Below, one piece after another: positions 22,154-34,289 of a stretch of DNA of 64,000 nt. The DNA is from Loxodes magnus (lineage: Eukaryota; Ciliophora; Karyorelictea; Loxodida; Loxodidae). Position 1 is the first letter of the stretch; every line of letters begins with the position of its first letter. The stretch lies in contig CAMPDV010000044.1 of assembly GCA_946699065.1 (NCBI GenBank), positions 62,001 through 126,000 on the forward strand. Reading direction: 5' to 3'. The notes under the pieces are model-generated. The model was given only the letters and a program-made list of their open reading frames with translations, had not been told where the DNA came from and did no database searches. The translations under genes were made by a program, and so were the position numbers.

Positions 22154-23845
22154 ATGTCTAGTATGAATTAAATTGTTGAAGAACTATCTCCTAGTAATTC
22201 TAATAAAGAAAAGTCTAACCTTTCTACACCTCCCAATGAAATTGACTCCACCTTGCCTATGTCTATGCTTATACTAGATGAAATACAGGAAGAATAAGAA
22301 GAAATTATCCATTAATTCCATAATCCGATTTAAGATATAGAGCAATTAAATGAAAGTATGGAAAAGAAGGAGCTTTTCATAAGGCATATAAATAAGAAAT
22401 GATAAAAGAACTAGTAAGAGAATCAAAGCATTAATAAAAGCTATATGTTTAATGATGAAGATACAGCAGATATTAGTTATTAGTTTTAAGGGCAGTCTGC
22501 ATAATTAGAAGTAGTAGAGGAAGAAAAGAAAGTTCCAGTCAGAAGAAAAGGTTCATTTTAGTAGAGAAAATAGAAATTACAAGTAAAATTTAAAGAAAAT
22601 GTGGCAAATCCTCAAAATTAAGAAGATTAGGATAGTTAAGGTTAAGAATAAGATTAAGAATAATAAAATTAAGATCCAATTTTAATGTCCCCTCCTCATA
22701 CCGAAAATATATTTGTGAGTGAACAGTCTGATGATGAATAAATAACAGTTAATGTGAACGAAACTCCTAGGACACGAAGTTAGCAGTAATGTGGTCCAGT
22801 TTCGCGATTAAATACATGTGAAGATTTGGACTATGCGACTCTTGCAACAATTGGATATGGTCTCCCTAATTAAGCAAATAACTAGTAAAATAACTCTTCT
22901 TTTTTTGAAAACCGAAGTCCAAGAACCGTATAACTGATAGAAATGTACAAACCGAAGTACTTATGAGGAGACATTTTGACTAGATATCCATATATTACTA
23001 TGGTGCTTGATAAAAAAACAGTGCTAAATCAGCATCCTAATTGAATCAGATTTATAATAACTCTGATGCTTATTATAGAGCTTTTCGATTTAATATCAAA
23101 TCACGTTATATTCTAGAAATATCTTAACATTTAGTTAACATCATAATGCAAACTTACCAATCTGCCATATTCATAATACGAGAATTAAGAAGTGCTAGTG
23201 AATGCGCATTAAGAAATCTAATTCTACATTAATATGATGATGTTGCTACCAAACCACGACGAATTTTATATAGCTTTTCAAGAGACTCAAGAATGTAAGA
23301 GTATCGATCATATTGGAAAATGCTAATATAGCGAAGAAGTAGCTTTTATTTATACTTATTCATATAAGCATTATATGCATGTATGTAAAGCTGCTCCAAG
23401 TAAAATAGTTATTAAAAATATAGAAAGCTATTCTCATGGATTAGAATTCTACGACATTTATAAAGCAGATGAGCCTGATACCTTTATAGTATATTTTAAA
23501 TCCGTTGGAACTTACTGACTTTCTACTATTTTGGTTATAATGTCCATAGTTGTCACTCTTTGCTTCCTTTTAAATCCAAATATACCTGCATTTGTACAAC
23601 CTACCGGAGAAAATAAATGTGTAGGAGAAGTTTCAATTACTTCATATACAAAAGTTTATTACTTTGCTGTTTTGGTTTGCTGTGACATTCCCTGCCTTGC
23701 AATAGAGTGATATGTTATGTCAAAATATGAAATCTTCAATATAGAGAGATGTGCTTTTTATAGCAGCGTATTAATTTTTGTGTTTGACATATGTGCTTGT
23801 ATTACGGTTTTGTACAGAAAAATAGTGCCTGTTATAAACTTTTGA
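22154..23845 (+). CDS. Multi-pass membrane protein of unknown family
   Basis: 563 residues, ATG 22154 to TGA 23843-23845. The N-terminal 260 residues are acidic, polar and low-complexity, including a run of alternating Gln with Glu/Asp at 22616-22677 in which nearly every Gln is TAA. The second half has hydrophobic segments: F-I-I-T-L-M-L-I-I-E-L-F near 300; Y-W-L-S-T-I-L-V-I-M-S-I-V-V-T-L near 460; Y-F-A-V-L-V-C-C near 505; L-I-F-V-F-D-I-C-A-C near 545. A large loop of about 130 residues lies between the first two, and TGA-coded Trp appear at L-W-G-D-I, P-N-W-I-R and T-Y-W-L-S. The topology suggests four membrane spans with a long acidic cytoplasmic tail. No family is recognised. Confidence 0.68.
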
Positions 23846-25430
23846 TTTACTTATTTAGTTTATTATCATCACTTAGTCTAAATCTCTTAATTAGCCCATT
23901 CTTATACTAATGTCAGTCAATCTATTATTATAATATAATTAAGTACCAGCAATACTTTATATTATTATCATTTAAGATTTAACTCTATCTTAATTTAGAA
24001 TATTTTTATCAATAAGATTATTGAAGTGCTAAATAACAATTAAGGCTTATAGTTAATCGCTATAATTAAAATTAGTTATAATAATCATGCTATCAGTTTA
24101 GTTCTTAATTCGTCTGCACCCAAAATAAGAAACTAAAAATTAAATTATCTTAGGGTAATTGGAAACTCTAAACTATGAAAATAGTTTTCTCTAATAGATA
24201 ATCATTAGTTACTCAGATCAATCTTTAAACATTTCTTTACTCAATACTCTTCAAGTATTGAAGCTAATGACTACTGTTCTCTCTCAGCATATAAGTATAT
24301 GATATCTATTTTAAATATAAAAGTATAATTCTTCTCTAGATTGAAGTAATAGACCACGTTTTGTTCATATTAATACAAACAATCTTAAATGTGTCTTTTA
24401 ACCTTAAAATAATTACTATTACTATTAAAAAGTAAACTACTAACTAAAGCCTCTTTTATTTCATTTAGCTAAGAACTATTGTTAGATAATGTGCTTTAAT
24501 ATTAATTAAGGAAAAAGAAAATGATTTTAGTACGAAGAATGATTTGAATAGGCAGTAGCAATAAAAGATTAGACAGCTAGAAATAGTAGAATATAAAAAT
24601 GTTAGTTTGGCTTATTTTACAAGCAAGTATAAACTTTATATTTTTAAAAGCAAACATACAGAATAGTGATATATAAACTATCCTTATATGGCTTAATTAA
24701 TCAATTATGCTTCTATAAAGATTTAAATAAATTTTATCTAAATCAAATTATTTTTATTAGGTTATTTATAATAACTAACAATACTGGTACTTCAATTTTA
24801 AGACATGCGTAATAAATTAACTATTATATCATTAGCTAATAGCTCAGAAAGCTAAATTAATTGGCTTATTATAAATAATTGAAAGAATATCATAAACTTT
24901 TCAGATCTCAATAAACTTAATTAAAAAACTCATCTATAGTTAATAAAACCTAGTTCTTTCTTCTTTTTCATTTTGAGTGGTATATTTATAAGTTAACTGT
25001 TAAATATTAGATTCAATGAAAACTAAAACAAGCATATATATTATGCAAATGTTAACTATCATTAGACTATATCAATGTAACTTAGACAGTTTCTACTCTA
25101 TTTTAATTGAAATAAGAAATAACCAATAGTTATCCCTTATTATAAAGCAGATATCTTGGCCTTTATTTTACATTATCATCACTATAAAGCTTAAAAATAA
25201 CGAGTTAGTTGACTATCTATTTTAATTAAGCTTCCTTTAGAAATAATAAACCCTTAATGCATTTAAATGAACTTGAATTAGAAAGAAGTAAGTTTAAAAT
25301 AAGATCTCATTCCTATTTAAAAGTTTAAGTTTTGGAATGTTTTCTTCTTAATTAGAATTCTTAATATTTGAACTAAGAATTTTAAATAGTATATTTAATT
25401 TCAGCTTTCGAATTATTAATAATATCCAAA
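23846..25430. other. Intergenic, no supportable gene
   Basis: About 1.6 kb of AT-rich DNA. A patch near 24510-24650 is mildly gene-like but has no start or motif. Confidence 0.5.
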
Positions 25431-26852
25431 ATGTGCAGATTAATTGCTTCCTTCTATCTGGTTCTTGCTTGTGCTGCTATACTTGTTAAAAGTTAAGACT
25501 AGCTCAGCCAAACTGAGATTGATATTGTGAAGACAAAAGTTTCTACTTGTCTTTCATCTTGTATTTTGCAAAGCTTATAAAGTCCTATTTATTGTATTTA
25601 AGATTGTAGCCGATAAATAAAATAGCAAATACAGTAAGAATTCGGTCCTAATGCTTGGGTTACAAGAGGATTTAATTAGAAAGTAAGCGAAGAGATAATG
25701 CAGTGGTAAGTATCTCAGCAGGAAAATATTAAACAAACCACAAATCAAGTTCAGCAATTATACTCCCTTTAATCGTAAATCTAGTCTCTTTTCGAACTTA
25801 AACGAGAAATACCTTCAAACTTTAATGAATAGCCCGAAAAACAGTTTACATAAAATATGTAAGAAGCTTTAGAAACTTAGTAGACTACCTTAAACGAAAA
25901 GGTTGAAAACGCTATTGCCAATAGATATTTAAATATTTTGGCTTCTCTGGAAGACAATTAGAATAAAGTGGCTCAGGATTCAAATCTTAATCAAAATATC
26001 TAAGAAACTCAGACCATTCCAGAACTTCTATAAGAGCAATAAGTAGATATTAAACCTATTCCCGTAGTATCAAAACTTCCTGGAAATACATTATTTGATG
26101 AATAACCAATTCATATCGACTATCCAAAGGCAGAGAAAGATATAGAAAAAACCCTACCTTAGGATCTTGCTAGCCAGTAGATATAAACTGAGCAAAAGAT
26201 AGATCAAGAAATCATAGATGAAAATCTTGAGGTATTATAAAAAGTTTAGGATACTAAAATACTCACTTTATAAGAGCCTTTATAAGTTTCTAACTAGTCT
26301 GAATCTGATTAAAGCTTAAGCTCATAGAAGGAAATTAACTTGAACTAAGAAAAGAAGTACGAGATAAAAGAAATAGGAGTAGTTAGTCAAAATTTAAAAA
26401 ATTATAAGTAAGGACTTAAGAATTAGAAATTAGAAAAGTCTTCATAGATTGTTAGTGCAAACTTATAAAGCATGCAAGTATAGAATCAGGCTAATCATTA
26501 GATTGAGTATCTTTTAGAAAAAAATAGATAGTAAAGAGATGGTTCTTCTTCTAATCAGAATGAAAATCAAATTTTCACTAAAGCAAGTGAGGCTTTAGCA
26601 TCTTCTTTAATGTTTTAGAATAAACCAGATGAAAATAAAATAGTGAATAACAGTAAACCAAATCATTTTCAGTTAATACTTGAATGACTTGTTTACATAG
26701 TTGTATCGTATGCTATTTACATGCTTTACAAAATCTACGTTGAAAAATAAAAAAGAAAGGAGATAAGAAAACGCTAGGCATAAGAATTTATGCAGTATAA
26801 ATCGCCTGATATATATGAAGCTGAAAACTTGAGGCTTTATAAGTAGCTTTGA
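25431..26852 (+). CDS. Type-I membrane protein with twin CX3C motif
   Basis: 473 residues, ATG 25431 to TGA 26850-26852. Signal peptide (L-I-A-S-F-Y-L-V-L-A-C-A-A-I-L-V) is followed by a short Cys module, T-C-L-S-S-C-I and Y-C-I-Q-D-C-S, that is CX3C-X10-CX3C, typical of a disulfide-linked helical hairpin. A long Gln/Glu-rich, probably helical lumenal region comes next. Near the C-terminus is one membrane span (L-V-Y-I-V-V-S-Y-A-I-Y-M-L-Y) and a basic tail (E-K-Q-K-R-K-E-I-R-K-R-Q). TGA codes Trp at the start of the span. No named family is recognised; it is probably resident in the secretory pathway or at the cell surface. Confidence 0.7.
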
Positions 26853-27707
26853 TTGAAAATGTTTCATAAACTAACTGTATTAATTTTATTTACCTAATTC
26901 TTTATATTCGTCATAAAATATACTGAATCTCTTCTGATTTTTAGTTTAAAGAAATATCAAAATTCTTGTTTTTATATTCAAACTCTTTATAAATAGTAGC
27001 TTTTTGAAATGATAGTCAGAGTAGCAAAAAAATGAAAGCAATTTCTTAATTTACTCTTCTTAATCTAGTAGTCATTATGAAATAACTATATGCTTAATAA
27101 ATAGATCTTATCTGATTGTAATTGAGTGCAGAAGCAAGATATAAATTATATACATTTAACACTTTATCTCTCCCTTTCATTCCCAAAAAAGCTATTAAGG
27201 AATTTTTAAATTCTTGTATATCATAAATTATTTATGAATATTATCAAAGCACATAAATAACACCTTCTCGAGCTTGTTAAAATCTTGTTATCTTAAAGAA
27301 AATTAAGTATATACAAAAATTAAAATAGTAGTATTTTAAAGTTTCTTATAGCTTCTCACTTAAAATACTAAATGTATAAAGATCCTGCATTAATTCATAT
27401 TAAATAGATTTCTAGTTTCTACAAGATTTACATGAGCTTTGCTAAATACTACATCTGCTATTTATAGAATAATATATCAATTTAGCAATATTCATGTGCC
27501 TTAATGCTTCTAGTGGAATTTTCTTAAATATTATGAGTATTTTTCATATACATTATTTCTTCAGTTAATAAGAATAAGATTGCTAGATTTTTCCTCCTTG
27601 TCAATTATTCAATATTTATCAGATTATAGATAACAAAGGCAAAGAGCAAGTTAAAGAATTATATAATAAGCAAATTTAAATAAATATAAATGATTCAAGT
27701 TTAACTA
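26853..27707. other. Intergenic between convergent genes
   Basis: AT-rich; no coding signature found. Confidence 0.55.
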
Positions 27708-28673
27708 TCAAAATTTGAAAATCTAGTCTTGAACATACCCTAGCTCTATAAGCATTTAAAATACCATTTGGTTCATTTCCTTTCTTCCACAATATAACAC
27801 CATCGCTTCTGGGCTTGGTTTTGGCATATATTTTCGAATCATTTCCTTATTCACATATCCTACTCCTCCGTTTCAGTTTTAAGCTTATTCGTCCATAATT
27901 TTATCAACTGTAAGGTATGATTTAAGCTTAGAATATTATTCTATTGCTTTTATTTCCTCTTGTGTCAATGTATGCGATATTGTTACATTAGTATGCAAAA
28001 TAGCATTTTCAGCAAATAATTTGTCTACAGTGTAAAAGGCTTGCAAATTTGATTTATTATAAAGTTACTCCAACTCTTCTTTTAAGAGAATGTCATTTAT
28101 GGATTTGTTAGCATATATTAAGCTAGTTTCCGTTTTATCATCTGGATCGTCTGCAATAGCTTGTAAAACTTAGTAAATAGGAGTAATTCCAGTGCCTCCT
28201 GCTATGAATCCAAGGCTTTTAACTTTTTTTTATTTTCCTTCAATTTCCACTTAACCTAATCCATGATACTTGAATTTTCCTCGAGGTCCTGATATAAGAA
28301 CAGTATCTCCCTCTTAAAGTTTATTCAAATACATAGTCATTTTTCCTCCTTCTGGGAAGTTATCTGTTGATTCATAGATTTTAATTAGTACTTCAAAATT
28401 TCCTTACTAATTATACTTGCTTGTAGGAGTATATTTTCTTATAATTTCTTCTCCTTTTATATTTACTTTGAAAGTGACATGTTAACCTATGGGAAGTCCT
28501 AAATACTTAAAAGGCTTAGGGATCTCAAACTTAAATACCTTAGTATCATGATTTATTTACTTAATTTCAGAAATTTAAAAAGGTATGAAACTATCTTCTC
28601 CTTTTAAGGGGCCTATTGGAATTCTTATTTTCTAAGGTTCTGGCTTGAGAAATTTGCTTACGAAGTTAAACAT
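27708..28673 (-). CDS. NADH-cytochrome b5 reductase
   Basis: 321 residues from ATG at 28673 to TGA at 27710-27708. It transfers electrons from NADH through FAD to cytochrome b5 for desaturation, sterol and haem-protein reactions. Seen in order: the FAD-binding R-K-Y-T-P-T-S near residue 87, the G-G-K-M-T loop near 120, L-I-S-G-P-R-G-K-F-K-Y near 142, the nucleotide-binding G-F-I-A-G-G-T-G-I-T-P near 173, D-K-T-E-T-S-L-I-Y-A-N, W-N-G-G-V-G-Y-V-N-K-E-M (Trp by TGA) and the C-terminal L-Y-C-G-R-K-E-M. The usual C-G-P-P-P-M is therefore altered. The last residue is Phe, as is common in the family. No N-terminal membrane anchor is obvious, so this may be a soluble or lipid-anchored form. Confident call. 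Confidence 0.9.
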
Positions 28674-29729
28674 TTTATTAAGTGTTTTGCGATTTTAATT
28701 TAAACTACATCAAAAGATCCTTCACTTAAACTCTAAAATATCTTAACTTCCTTTTTATTTATTTTGCTCTATAAACTCAAATTAAACCCTTTTAAATACA
28801 ATATCATGCCTCTAGCATATCAGCTTACCTATTTTGTCTTTATTAAATACAGCTTTTTTAATTTAGTGAGCTTTCGCTTAAGAATACCTTAAACAGTCAT
28901 AAAAAATCTTATTAAGATATATTTCTTCTTATTACTTTAACTCATTCATTAAATGTCACCCAATATAAAAAGCATAAAAAGATGAACTTTTGCTAAATAG
29001 TAAATTTGGACTATCAATAGACTAAATAATAATAATGAAGGTGAGAGTTAAAAAGAGCTTCTATTTATGAAATTAGTAGTTATATAATTAGAGCCTCTTA
29101 TACTTCTAAAGGATATCTTTTTCCTTATTTATCATATTTTAATATAAGTTCATATATTATCCTGCCAAGCATTCCTTTTATTTAAATTTGAAGAAACTAA
29201 GCTCTTAGTGATTCTAGGATGAAATTGATTTAGAATATTTTCTATATCTTGATTATAAAAGGATATGCAAAGTGAAATTGATGAAGATGCATAGTGATTT
29301 AGCTTTTAAATAAATGTAAGAAAAAGTGTTAAATTAATAAATTTTTGATTAGGATATTCGAATGGCTTCTAAATGAAGAGTCTCTACTAAATTGAATCTT
29401 AAACAAGTAGCAGTTGAATAAATTAAAATATAGCATCAATCAAATTAATACAGCTAATAGATACTGATTATTAACTTTATATGCTTAGATATGCTTATTG
29501 CCAAATTTAAGTCTTATATTTACTTACTTCCTGATTCTATAATAAGATATCTCTATATTTTATTGCTATAGCTTATATCCTCACTCTAGTTATTTATCAT
29601 AAGCTATGAGCTTAGAATTTTAGTAATTGTTTTACTAATAAAATAAGTGCTGAGTTGAGAATGATAAAGATAGGTTAAATAGAATTCATTTTATTAAGTT
29701 AGTTGAAATAATCTATTGAATAAAGAAAA
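28674..29729. other. Divergent intergenic region with one weak gene candidate
   Basis: About 1 kb between divergent genes. It contains the weak candidate at 29035-29460; otherwise nothing is seen. Confidence 0.45.
29035..29460 (+). CDS. Possible small gene
   Basis: From ATG 29035 the frame reads M-K-V-R-V-K-K-S-F-Y-L and later W-F-Q-D-E-I-D-L-E-Y-F-L-Y-L-D-Y-K-R-I, M-H-S-D-L-A-F-K-Q-M-Q-E-K-V and F-D-Q-D-I-R-M-A-S-K-W. The second half has about 22% codons starting with G, similar to true genes. The 3' end is unclear and no motif is recognised. Could be a small gene or a remnant; end coordinate approximate. Confidence 0.3.
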
Positions 29730-31538
29730 ATGCCTGAATGTGAAGATATTCTAAATGAAGAAGACCAATGTAGTTTTGCTAAATAATTTTGTGAAGCTGA
29801 TGGAGAAATAGATATTTATAAGCTTTATTACTGTGATATTAAAAATGATGTTGGAGGCTTAATTTTATATTTCTTAATTCTTTTCCTTATGTTTTATCTC
29901 TTAGCATTGGTAGCTGAAGAGTACTTAACTCCAGCTTTGACTAGTATTTCAGATAAACTTAAATGTAGTGAAAGTTTGGCAGGAGTAACTTTATTAGCTC
30001 TTGGTAATGGTGCGAACGATGTTATTACGGCCATTGTCGCTTATAAAGGAGCCGATATGGGATATACATGTGGCTTCTTAGTAGGAATAGGAATGCTAGT
30101 ATGTAATGGATTAGCTGGAGTGTGTGTTTTAATTTCTCCTGTAGAGACTATAGTTCCTTAAAGGCTTTTTATTAGAGACTTGGTATTTTACTGAATTTCA
30201 ACAATAATTCTAGCTTTATGTGCTATTTTAGGATATTTCCATCTTATGGCAGGAATAGCACTAATAGCTCTTTATATAATATATGTTTTGGTAGCTCTTT
30301 ATGAGGAAAAATAATTTAATAGGATAGATCTTCAAACTGCTGAAAATTAGATATTTTCTAAACCAGCTAAAAAATCTCCTATCGCCTTTGTTGGCATTAA
30401 TATGACTTACACTAATCTTCGGGATTTTTCAATGGGTAAGAAGAATATAGCAGGAACTCATAACGAGGATGAAAAGTATATTGGAATGCATTAATTTACA
30501 GTTGGATCTAAATACATGTTTTTATAGAAAACTTTTACTAAATAATCAGACATAGCAGAGCATCTTACATTTGACAGCCCTAAGTAAGAAGATTAAGAAC
30601 TTAAACTAAGATAACCGCTTTCTTTAAATGAAAGTGAAGATACAACAGTTGAAGTTAAAGCAAAAAAGCATTCCGTTAGTTTTAAGGATATGTTAAAGGA
30701 TATAATATTCGAAAAATACGAAGATTGGAAGTCACGTAATTTATTAGTGAAAATCTTGCTTTTAATTTTATATCCAATAAATTTTGCAGTTTGAATAACT
30801 ATTCCTTACTTTGATGAAGAAAACTGGAATAAGTATAAGTATGTTGTGTCTCCTCCTTTTGTAATTACTTTCCTTACTTTAACTTTCAATTTGGATGTAC
30901 CAGATGTTTACCCGGCAAGCATTATGCTAGGTGGAAAATTTCCACTATTTATTATAATTTTATTGTTTTCAATAGCTTTGTCTGTGATTTTATGATATAC
31001 GTCTGAAATGGACAAAGTTCCTAGTTATTTGATTTGAATTTAGTTTCTAAGCTTTTTAATTTCAATTTAATGGCTCAATGTTTTAACACCAACTCTTTTA
31101 GACACTCTTGATGTAATTGGTACTGAAACTAGAATTCCAAGCTCAATATTAGCAGTTACAATTTTAACGTGAGGAAACGAAGCAGTTGGTAATTTTTATT
31201 ATACAGATGTTTCTACCAGTTTAGCAATTTGCAAAGTCAGTCCGGTTATGGCTCTAGCTGGTTGCTTTGCTGGAGCTCTATTTAGCACAAGTTTAGGACT
31301 TGGAATTCCAATAATTTTATCGACAGCTTCCGCACCAAATTTCAAAAAAAGTTATGATTTCCCAATTTCCATTGCATATACTTGCTTCTTTTTAATAATA
31401 GGTTTTGTTGGCACTCTAATTTTTGTTATAAGAAACGAGGGAAAAATAACTAAAAAGCACAGCTATTTCATGATAATTTTGTATGTAGTCTTTATCTTTT
31501 GGTCTATTTTTGCTGCTTTAGTTCCTGGATTGAACTAA
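29730..31538 (+). CDS. Sodium/calcium (cation) exchanger, NCKX/NCLX-like
   Basis: 602 residues, one exon. Two alpha-repeat halves are visible. The first carries A-E-E-Y-L-T-P-A-L-T near residue 62 and A-L-G-N-G-A-N-D-V-I-T-A at 90-101, the cation-binding motif (usually G-N-G-A-P-D). The second carries L-T-W-G-N-E-A-V-G-N-F near 480, whose Trp is TGA 31170-31172. A hydrophilic loop of about 140 residues (about 190-330), with several TAA/TAG Gln codons, lies between them; about ten hydrophobic spans surround the motifs. The layout matches the mitochondrial/plasma-membrane Na/Ca,Li (NCLX) and CCX branch. The frame has TAA at 31536-31538 just after the last span (A-A-L-V-P-G-L-N) and no TGA for 315 bases, so TAA is the likely stop. 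Family firm, exact ion and membrane inferred. Confidence 0.85.
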
Positions 31539-31943
31539 CTTTAATTTAAATTTAAGCTTAAACTTTATTTATTTTCATTCTATCAAACTTCTATACAATC
31601 AACTTATAGTTACATTAATCATCCTACTTTATCTTTATTATTTGTGATACTATTTGTGCTTCATAAATTATATGACTTATATAAGTTATTTTGCTTGATC
31701 TTGATACTAATAAATAAAATGTGTTTAACTAACTTGAACTGTATAACCTTTATAAAGGCTATAAGCAGTTACTTATTTAGCAGTTTTATTTGTAATAATA
31801 GAGTTACTAATGAATTTCTATATTTAGATCATAATATAATATCTATTTAATAATGAAAAAGACTTAGTATTAAATAAGCAAAGTAAGAGTTTAATAGAAC
31901 TAATGTAAAAAAGATGGTAAAAGCCATATAAATGTTAGTTGTT
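31539..31943. other. Short spacer between convergent transporters
   Basis: About 400 bases between the 3' ends of the exchanger and the MFS gene. The exchanger frame stays open through it to a TGA at 31854, but the implied tail is low-complexity and is treated as untranslated. Confidence 0.55.
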
Positions 31944-33404
31944 TTACAAATACTTGCTCTCTTCTTCTTTCTTTTGCTAATCTAGTGCCTTGTTTATAGT
32001 TTCAGTTTTGAGGAATAGATTTAAGCAAGCAGCTATTACGCAAACTATAGAGTATAGAATATATGGATAGTATGTATTTTTGTTTGCTAGCAAAGTACTA
32101 AGAAGTGGACTCAATACTCCACCAAACCTAGCGAAGCATGTTCCTATTCCCAATCCAGTTGTTCTGATGTTTGTTGGATAGTATTCTACTGAGTATAAAT
32201 ACATAAAGCAAAAGGTAACATTTAAGAAAAACTTAACTCCACTAATTAAGTAAATAAACCATTCATCTATTTTTATAAAGGCAGAGCAAAGCAACAAAAT
32301 TGATAAAAATAGAAAGTTAAAGTTAAGTGACTTTTTTCTTCCAAGCCATTCAACATCAACAATTAAAAATATGTAAACTAAACTAAATGTTTCTACCATT
32401 ATTGTGATCAGAATATCTGTTATAATATTTTCATTGTCGTCTTCGTTTATATTCTCCATTGTTTGCGGCAAAACGTAAATAAGACCGTACCAGATAAATC
32501 CATTAGCAAACCACATATACCATAAAAGTAGTGAAGTGTCTCTAAATTAAACGTTGAGAATATTTTATATTCCTTCAGTTACGATAGGTTCAGTATTTCT
32601 AATTCCTTAGATTTCTTACTGTGATAGTGGTTAATCATTATTTCTCCTCAAAATGTCTTATAGTGTGTCTATAGCTTACTATTGCCTATTTGTATTTGCT
32701 AGCCATAATGGACTCTCTGGCATAAAAAACATTCCAATCAGAGGAATTAGAGTTGGTAGAGAAACCAATAATATCATCAATCTCCAGTTGCCAGAGGTAA
32801 GATCTGATATGAGCCAATAGGCAAGTAAGCATACATAGACTTATCCTATTTATCCAAATAGAAAATGCAATTAAAAGAGTTTTCCTCTCCATTTAGTTGA
32901 ATATATCTCAGCTAAGTAAGTATTACCAGATGATGCCATCATACCTATTCCTAATCCTACAAAGCTTCTAGCTAAAGCAAATAGATAATAATTAGGCATA
33001 AATGCGCTGCAAGTACCTGCTGTGAACAAAATAATACTTGCAGTAATAATAGTTTTCTTCCTACCAAAATGATCAGATATAGGACCAACAATAAAACTTC
33101 CAATAAAATATCCAACGTATAAAGCTGTTCCTAGCATTCCTTTTTAAAATAAGCTTAAATCCCAAATGTCTTCCATAATTAGAGCTAAAAATGCTATGAT
33201 AATCAGCTCTGCGCAATCAAACATGCAAAATGTTCCAATGATAAAAGCAGCTGTAAATTAAAACTTTCCAATACTTCTATTATTAATTATCTCCGAAATG
33301 GTAGGAGGTTACTAAACCAATTTTTAATCTTCTTCTTCTTCCTACATTTCCTAAAGATTTTTCTTACTCTAATGATCTATTTCTTGAAATTAGAATTCTG
33401 ACAT
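31944..33404 (-). CDS. MFS transporter, SVOP/SLC22-like
   Basis: 486 residues from ATG at 33404. Twelve-span major facilitator pattern: F-D-C-A-E-L-I-I-I-A-F-L near residue 62, G-P-I-S-D-H-F-G-R-K-K near 107 (the loop 2-3 signature), L-A-R-S-F-V-G-L-G-I-G-M near 137, the sugar-porter-like P-E-S-P-L-W-L near 228, V-E-W-L-G-R-K-K near 360 and the pseudo-repeat E-Y-Y-P-T-N-I-R-T-T-G-L-G near 415. These features fit the SVOP/organic-ion (SLC22) branch. The C-terminus is K-A-L-D-Q-Q-K-K-E-E-E with TAG as Gln. A TAA at 31946-31944 is taken as stop, because no in-frame TGA follows for several hundred bases. Substrate not predictable. Confidence 0.82.
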
Positions 33405-34289
33405 TATTTAAGCTAGTTTATTTCTTTTTAAAGAGAAATAACAGCTTTTAAAACTTTCCTATATCCGTAAAGTTAGTTTAATTATTCATATATCATCTAA
33501 GATTATCTAAAGTGCCTTTTTTCATGCTTCTCCATAAGTAGCACTAAGAGATATAATAGACTCGAGAATATTGGAGATTATTCATGAGAATAGCTAACAG
33601 ATTATCAAATAGCCTTCAATATTTGACTAGCTATCTAATCCTTTTACAACTTAAATAGAACTAAATCTTAATTTCTTTTAAGCATTTTCCTCTAAAAGCA
33701 TATTCAACTAAAACTTAGCTATACTTATATTAAGCTATTAGCATACAAGAACTTTAAATTAATATTAACTTCTTCAAGCAGAGGAGAAGATTCAGGTATC
33801 TATTTAGTGTTGAAACGATTTAATTTAGTGTGTAGTAATTAATTAACTACACTCTTGTGAAGTTAAGGATTATTGCTACTTTGTAAATCAAGAATCTTAA
33901 GCTATTTTGATATTTTAGACAGATTTAGTTTAATTAGCAATATTAGTTATTGCATCAAACTGGATTTAAGCTCTAATAGAATTAATTCCTAAATAGCAAT
34001 CATTTTAAACTATGAGATATATGTATTTATTGTTCCAGACTCTATATATAGTAAAGGCTTGTAATTTTATAGAATGGAAGAAGCTAAATAATTAATGCCT
34101 AGCTCATCTCTTAAGTGTTAGTTTATCTTTCAATTAGTCAAAGTTGATTAGAAAGTCTTGTAAAAGTATTCATGCTTAGTTGTAATTAAAATACCTTCTT
34201 TTAAGCTGCAATGTACTTCTAAATGATATGAGGCTATAATTATAGCTGTATTTATTATAGTTTAAATAAGTTTATAAAGTAAAGAGATA
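33405..34289. other. Divergent intergenic region
   Basis: About 880 bases upstream of both the MFS gene (minus) and a small plus-strand gene. No gene or specific element seen. Confidence 0.5.

Noticed and set aside
24480..24700. Mildly gene-like patch (E-K-E-N-D-F-S-T-K-N-D-L)
   Set aside because: No start codon, no clear end, and gene-like codon use lasts only about 60 codons.
31644..31850. Small frame after the exchanger, in the same frame as it
   Set aside because: It is the continuation of the exchanger frame past its TAA. The composition is low-complexity and AT-driven, so it is better seen as 3' untranslated and spacer DNA.
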